Source of the DNA: Sphaeroforma sirkka
Taxonomy: Eukaryota > Opisthokonta > Ichthyosporea > Ichthyophonida
Length of the DNA: 22,192 nucleotides
Assembly (NCBI GenBank): GCA_001586965.3
Contig: LUCW03001583.1
Span: 1 to 22,192, forward strand
Direction of reading: 5' to 3'
A program made the position numbers and the translations under genes. The notes under the pieces were generated by a model that worked only from the letters and a program-made list of their open reading frames with translations, did no database searches and was not told the origin of the DNA. Shown in pieces: positions 18,034-22,192 of the stretch (within the stretch, counting starts at the first letter, position 1; each line of letters opens with the position of its first letter).

Positions 18034-18044
18034 GATATATATAT

Positions 18045-18089
<45 letters not shown>

Positions 18090-18119
18090 CAATATATATA
18101 ACAATATATAACAATATAT

Positions 18120-18162
<43 letters not shown>

Positions 18163-18172
18163 TATGCACGTA
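18034..18172. repeat. (TA)n with regular aacaatatata interruptions
   Basis: TA dinucleotides broken by aac at regular 10-12-base spacing (18088-18124), flanked by pure TA. Confidence 0.9.
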
Positions 18173-18465
18173 CATTACACTTACGTACTTGTACGAGTGC
18201 GTATGTACGAGTATGTATTGGTGCATACTTGTACGTACCTGTAGAGTCTACAAACCAACTATATAACGACTATGTAGTTTCTACGAGCTGTTTATATGGT
18301 GATTGTGTAGACGTGTACGTCCATACTTACGGGTACGTACTTGTACTTACGTATACTTATTCATACGTATAAGTATGTACTCATACCTATTCGTACGTGT
18401 TTTGTGTACACGCTCGTACGTACGTGTACGATTATGCGTATGTGTATAATGTGTGTGTGCTACCC
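18173..18465 (-). repeat. TACGTAC-rich satellite, single inverted copy
   Basis: Dense GTAC/TACGTA words (cttgtacgtac, ttacgtatac, gtacgtacgtg). Its middle part (18243-18320), read in reverse complement (acgtacacgtctacac ... actacatagtcgttatatag), matches the linker of the satellite at 20556-21170 (acgtacacatctacat ... tacatagtcg). So it is the same family in opposite orientation on the plus strand. Confidence 0.65.
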
Positions 18466-19721
18466 AACAATATTGATTTGAAATGATACTTTATGTATAT
18501 AATCATGTCACTCACACTTGCCTACTGCTAACAGTTACACCTACGAGGATTGGCAAGGCCTGGATTGAATTGCCACAATACCGTCCACAAGTTTACCCAA
18601 ATGGTGCTGATTATGGCTTGGACTCGGGGGGTAACCCCTGGAGCAACGCGATTGTAGTACGTATTCTGCCGAAATTGAAGTTACTACATGATTGTATTGA
18701 CGGTACTATAGCAACATTTGGAAATGTTATGCTACCACCGGGTTCGGTCGAGGATGAACAAGAAATGTCATCTGAGGATGAGCATGATGTTGTAAATGTC
18801 GATAGCGATTCATCAAGCATACATTCATCCTATAAACGAGCACACAAATCGCCTGTAATGGAGCGGAAGATAGAGTCTAAATCCAGCTCTGGTAAAAGAC
18901 CAAAGTATGTAAACTCAACAGGGACCAAAAGCCTGGCCGCCCGCACCCACTTAGATAGGTATGTATATGTCTGCGCAAGTTTTCTAGGAGAACATGTTAT
19001 ATTGAATGAATTATTTCAAAGTACAGTGCTTATATATGTTTAAAATCGCAGACGACAGACGAAGAGTGTCGGGGAATCTCTTCAAACCGCCATGCCAGAA
19101 AGCATGCAAATGATACAAGATGGCTCGCGTGAGAATATGAAAATTTCTTTCTATACTGCAGATGCCAACGCTGGTGGCGCAGGTGAGTCTGTCAAACTAC
19201 TATTATTAACAAGAGTGTACATACTGAAAAAAAAACTGTTTATTTTTAGAACATCGAGCTGCCATTGCACTACCATAAAGGATCAGTATGATATCTAAAA
19301 CACACTATAACACATGATAGGTACCTTCCACTGATCGAAACCCCTCAGTAGATCCAGAGAAGATAACAGTTGAGGAGTGGACACAATATCGAACTCTACT
19401 TCGCAAAGGTTAAGCCATCATCCGCGAAGATTGACGCAAGGAGAAAACTCTTCAAGGCAAACCCTTCATATCGGACGCTAATAATGTCATACGAGGTAGA
19501 AGATCTAGACGCTGGAGTTATTTTCGTAGACGATTTTGAGCAGGAGTATCATGATTTCTATAATATCGATTGGGACAGTGATATCAAGTCCAATGTGCAA
19601 TCTAGAACGTTAAAAAATGTAGGTCGTACGATATCGGCTGGAAGTACCAGCATCGATTCAAATACGGATACGTCTTTCTTCCAAAGTGAAGTGGACGAGG
19701 ATAAAATAGAAAATACAGATG

Positions 19722-19739
19722 AATAAATAAACATTTATT
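19722..19739. terminator. Overlapping poly(A) signals of the two convergent Harbinger genes
   Basis: On plus, AATAAA occurs at 19722-19727 (over the Myb-gene stop, TAA 19724-19726) and again at 19726-19731. On minus, AATAAA reads 19739-19734, directly at the end of an acidic frame (SDSDDKDSSMED then TAA at 19740-19738). The two genes thus finish within about 11 bases of each other. Confidence 0.6.
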
Positions 19740-20499
19740 AATCTTCCATAGAACTATCTTTATCATCGGAATCAGAAAACATTTGTGATCTACCCTATAT
19801 TTCTCATATTCATCCCACATTTTAAGCGCAATACTATCACGCCAATTAACCACATGTCTTTTACCAGCTCGGATTCGTGACCCGTCATTGTTCGGAGTGC
19901 CCATGTTCGGAAGTATTTTACCATCATACTTTCATTTCGATGATGTTGGATCCCGAGGATCCACTGAGTCTAACAGAACATCTTCTTGTTGTAAATATAT
20001 AGACAATGTATTGACAACAACACAACAATGTTGCATAATAGTGTACACTTTTATAAATATTATGTAGATTTTTCACTAATAAAGTGTTCAGTATATACAT
20101 ACCTTGTGTTTGTTCTCGTATTGATTCGAACATATCCATGGTGTCATCTTCGAAATCATTATAGTTGTCACTCCATTCCTCCTCGTCACAACGAGGCTCA
20201 TGCGCCCGAATAAAATTAGAAATGGCAAAAAATAGAGTAAAAAAGAATGCGGACTGAGTTCCGTCATACACCAACTTAGCTCACACGCAGTTTTAAGAGT
20301 TGGAAATCTCTTTTATCTATTCCGAACCCGTACTCCGCTACATTCCTTAAAGTGCTATGGCGTAAATTGAAAAGCTCTTTGTGATCGCGTGGCCTGTCAG
20401 CACTGTTACCAAAATCATTCAAATGGTACCTTGTGCCTTTATAGGGAACAAGGCAATGCCAAATAAGAGGATACGCCATGTCGACTAGTGCAAATTTTC

Positions 20500-21220
20500 C
20501 TGTAACAATAGCATACATATGAATAATCAAAGTAAATAAACAGCTACAAAACTACTGTATAGTCGGTTTGTACGCATTGCATAGTCACTGAATAGTGTAC
20601 GTACTCGTACCTACGCGTACATATTTATACGTGTGCGTACGTACAAGAACAGTACATATGCACACGTACGAGCCCGGTACAAGTATGTACAAGTACGTAT
20701 AGATACGTGCGCGCAGGTAATAGTACGTACCCATACGTTTGAACGTACACATTTACAAATCACGATATAGGTAGAAGTTTTGCACACTACATAGTCGATC
20801 AATATTCAGTTTGCAGACACTACATGGTTACTGAACGGTATATATGAGGTACATATGAGTACGATACTTATACGTATACGCACACGGACACTTACATACT
20901 CGTACGCATGGAACGTACTTGTACACGTGTGAGTTGGTACGCTAAGTACGATATGACAGATCACGTAAGAATACGTACACGCATGTACTGATATCGTACA
21001 AGTACGTATAAGTACGTAAGCGCACGTGCAGTACGTACCCTTCCGCATGGACAACGTACACATCTACATATTCACTATATAGCCAGTTGGTACACAATAC
21101 ATAGTCGACAGGGGATAGTCGTTTTGTTAAGCGCTACATAGTCACTGAATAGTGTGTTTGCGGTATGTATAATTACAAGTAATATTTAGTATAAATACAT
21201 ATAAACACAGCCATACATAC
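20500..21220 (-). other. Satellite-bearing intron of the Harbinger transposase
   Basis: The donor GTATGTATGG (minus, from 21220) and acceptor ctattgttacag (ending 20500) join AAA-G to GA-AAA, restoring GKF in frame. The 721-bp intron is nearly all TACGTAC-rich satellite. Confidence 0.75.
20556..21170 (+). repeat. TACGTAC-rich satellite, about three tandem units
   Basis: Each unit has a conserved header (atagtcactgaatagtg at 20581, tggttactgaacggtat at 20825, atagtcactgaatagtg at 21139) preceded by an agtcg-containing piece (tagtcggtttg 20560; catagtcgatc about 20791; catagtcgaca 21101). A body of 150-250 bp packed with gtacgtac, tacgtata and cgtacaagtacg words follows. Header spacing is about 244 and 314 bp. 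Open frames here (Cys/Tyr/Arg repeats) are artefacts of TACGTAC reading. Confidence 0.75.
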
Positions 21221-21312
21221 CTTTAGGCTTCCCATCCCGTGTTCTCATTACCCTCTTGTAGACAGCCCAGTCATGTGCGCACCCTTCGGATCCGCACAGT
21301 GTGAACTGATAA

Positions 21313-21821
21313 CTTCAGATCTGACGTACACGCACGCGAAAACATTTTGACTCGAAAAACTATTCCTGTTTCTATATTTAAGCTTGGGATCTTTTGCTCT
21401 TACAGTATTTGGCATATGTGAGCCATTCTGTGGCCTTTAATTACGCAGCTGAAGAAGGGCCAGAAGCGGTGTCATTTTTTATTGGATGATGGTACCGGAT
21501 AGGTATCTTTGGTAGGCATAACAACATACTTTTGTAGAGCGCCAGATTTGATGTAGTATATTGCCTTGCTTGTCCCATTGAATACCGTCTGTGTACTCTG
21601 TCCAAATATCCGAGCTAAATACACGCCATGTCATTTTTTTTTTGACCTGCGACAGGTGAGCCACATATATAGCATCTCGTGAACTCTTACATTAGCCCGT
21701 CAACAGGTTTATATACCTTTTAATCTCCATAATAAGTTCTCAAAACACAACGAGAGGCATTCTCAAACACTGTTTATGTACGCGGTGCTTTGAACTATTC
21801 ATTTACGCCTTTCAATATCCT
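21313..21821 (-). other. Region upstream of the recognised transposase exons
   Basis: Should contain an intron and perhaps an exon of the transposase. A 61-residue minus frame at 21664-21479 (MAHLSQVKKKMTWRVFSS) has no feature of Harbinger proteins that I recognise. An acceptor-like aag precedes 21312. Nothing else is evident. Confidence 0.35.
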
Positions 21822-22030
21822 CTAGTCCACGAAAGTGATTCTCATTGTATACGTAAGTGTCGCGGTGTCCACCTGGACCTTATATTTAATGGGGATTTTT
21901 ATACAGTCATCTATAGCGTACATGATGTTTTCTGTGTTGTTGATCATCATATTCGCAACTATAAATAAGCTTGTTTCAGCGCTGCTTATCATCTGCAATC
22001 CGGCATTCTTCGCACTCTTCATCGTAGCCT
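21822..22030 (-). pseudogene. Possible transposase exon around the first catalytic Asp
   Basis: The minus frame MKSAKNAGLQMISSAET ... NIMYAIDDCIKIPIKYKVQV. The segment YAIDDCIKI resembles the C-I-G-A-I-D-G-x-x-I-x-I motif holding the first catalytic Asp of Harbinger transposases, and it lies on the correct strand upstream of the other exons. The surrounding residues match poorly, so this is a tentative call. The overlapping plus-strand 78-residue hydrophobic frame is the shadow reading. Confidence 0.3.
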
Positions 22031-22071
22031 GTTTCCCGCAATATTACCACCCAACAAAGTGTACAAGATGA

Positions 22072-22192
22072 AATAAAATAGAATTGAGAATATGTACAAT
22101 ACATAGTTTATATACAAATACAAGTGTCAAAAACTCAAAATACGCACGTTTTGTTGTATGCTTTACGTCGTAAATGCAAAATTTGGAATTGG
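22072..22192. other. Window edge, no feature seen
   Basis: AT-rich sequence with no recognisable motif. The right end of the Harbinger element, if the copy is full length, lies beyond the window. Confidence 0.5.

Larger units (their letters stand above)
17997..18534 (+). other. Intron 1 of the Myb/SANT-like gene
   Basis: The donor ggg|GTGACA at 17997 directly follows the SGMG codons and the acceptor ctgctaacag ends at 18534. The inner part is entirely repeats: a broken (TA)n block (18034-18172) and the TACGTAC-rich satellite (18173-18465). At about 540 bp it is far longer than the gene's other introns (about 70-95 bp). Confidence 0.55.
17398..19726 (+). pseudogene. Myb/SANT-like protein gene of a Harbinger element (spliced, damaged)
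   Basis: Harbinger elements carry two genes: the DDE transposase and a Myb/SANT-like DNA-binding partner that helps it enter the nucleus and find the element ends. Exon 1 (17398-17996) starts MDNQMDHLQQVSVLPPP and, after a one-base frame change near 17635, reads KPDMKLDVKPDIKKKPK and then the Myb-like domain: CEWTDERKESL, GWNHVTSLLQEEFGSDLY, IKNHFQGLKKTYTKYL, SGMG. A stop lies just after ESL. Exon 2 (18535-18958) holds the second half (KAWIELPQYRPQVYPN, LHDCIDGTIATFGN) and an acidic linker. The exon 2/3 junction is phase-consistent (donor GTATGT 18959, acceptor before 19052) and exon 3 ends at a GTGAGT donor (19183). The exon 1/2 junction is out of phase as it stands. The last part (to 19726) is Asp-rich (DDFEQEYHDFYNIDWDSD). 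It is probably a young pseudogene. Confidence 0.65.
19738..21312 (-). pseudogene. PIF/Harbinger DDE transposase (spliced, damaged, N-terminus unresolved)
   Basis: Cuts and joins the transposon ends in the nucleus (DDE_Tnp_4/HARBI1-like nuclease). The exon at about 21312-21221 reads YQFTLCGSEGCAHDWAVYKR, matching the usual FTYVLAGWEGSAHD segment, and ends at a GTATGT donor. The next exon (20499-20103) joins it in phase and reads GKFALVDMAYP (catalytic Asp), VPYKGTRYHLND, KELFNLRHSTLRNVAEYGFG (catalytic Glu in NVAE), then after a stop and frame change near 20280 SNFIRAHEPRCDEEEW. Its donor is again GTATGT (20102). The last exon, ending near 19740, reads NNDGSRIRAGKRHVV and NWRDSIALKMWDEYEKY, the family's C-terminal helix, with an acidic end one frame away. 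The first catalytic Asp region is not certain (see 21822-22030). The breaks make it non-functional unless they are sequencing errors. Confidence 0.8.

Noticed and set aside
20611-21063. Tyr/Cys/Arg-rich minus-strand open frames
   Set aside because: They are the translation of TACGTAC-type satellite DNA inside an intron.
20556-21170. CRISPR-like or regularly spaced array
   Set aside because: Spacing is irregular, headers are degenerate, the bodies are themselves TACGTAC repeats, and the context is a eukaryotic intron.
18173-21170. Inversion of the segment between the two satellite blocks
   Set aside because: The transposase exons on both sides of its satellite (21221 and 20499) join in phase on the same strand, so no inversion breakpoint lies in that intron.

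Overview
This is a gene-poor, AT-rich eukaryotic window made mostly of transposable elements, microsatellites and decayed coding fragments. Evidence for a eukaryote is a chromatin-type LTR retrotransposon, spliceosomal introns (GTATGT-like donors, AG acceptors, two junctions with matching phase), AATAAA signals and long (TA)n and (CA)n tracts. The species cannot be read from the sequence. The Harbinger transposase and its Myb/SANT partner resemble those of fungi and related microbial eukaryotes to my eye, but an invertebrate is not excluded.

Layout. 1-1725: AT-rich, with a weak LTR-like promoter/poly(A) segment near 430-620 and two tiny ORFs with hydrophobic N-termini at 985-1416. 1726-9557: a Ty3/gypsy-type LTR retrotransposon on the minus strand with gag-like, protease, RT, RNase H, Dam-like, integrase and chromodomain-like parts. 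It is a fossil, broken about eight or nine times although its two LTRs differ by only about 2%. It has two oddities: an inverted copy of half an LTR at its left end, and a plus-strand tRNA-like pol III promoter inside its gag region. 9569-9831: one copy of a dispersed repeat whose other copy lies inverted at 16702-16964. 9902-10290: pyrimidine-rich degenerate repeats. 11205-12095: a (CA)n tract directly followed by an unrecognised, more GC-rich, decayed coding sequence, a 98-bp piece of which recurs at 14636-14733. 12467-13051: a tandemly duplicated unit carrying its own microsatellites. 13052-15890: microsatellites, an isolated hairpin and a possible SINE.

15892-22192: PIF/Harbinger DNA-transposon territory. 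A plus-strand fragment of a Harbinger transposase N-terminus (16271-16519) stops at an LTR-like repeat. Next comes a two-gene Harbinger cassette: a spliced Myb/SANT-like gene (+, 17398-19726) and a spliced DDE transposase (-, 19738 to about 21312, possibly further). The two genes converge with stop codons 11 bp apart. Both are damaged. The same TACGTAC-rich satellite sits in an intron of each gene, in the same orientation relative to each sense strand.

I found no intact host gene with a recognisable function, no rRNA, no functional tRNA and no CRISPR array. The most unusual points are the inverted-repeat architecture of the LTR element, its Dam-like domain, the antisense tRNA-like insert, the shared intron satellite of the Harbinger gene pair, and the unidentified duplicated coding fossil.
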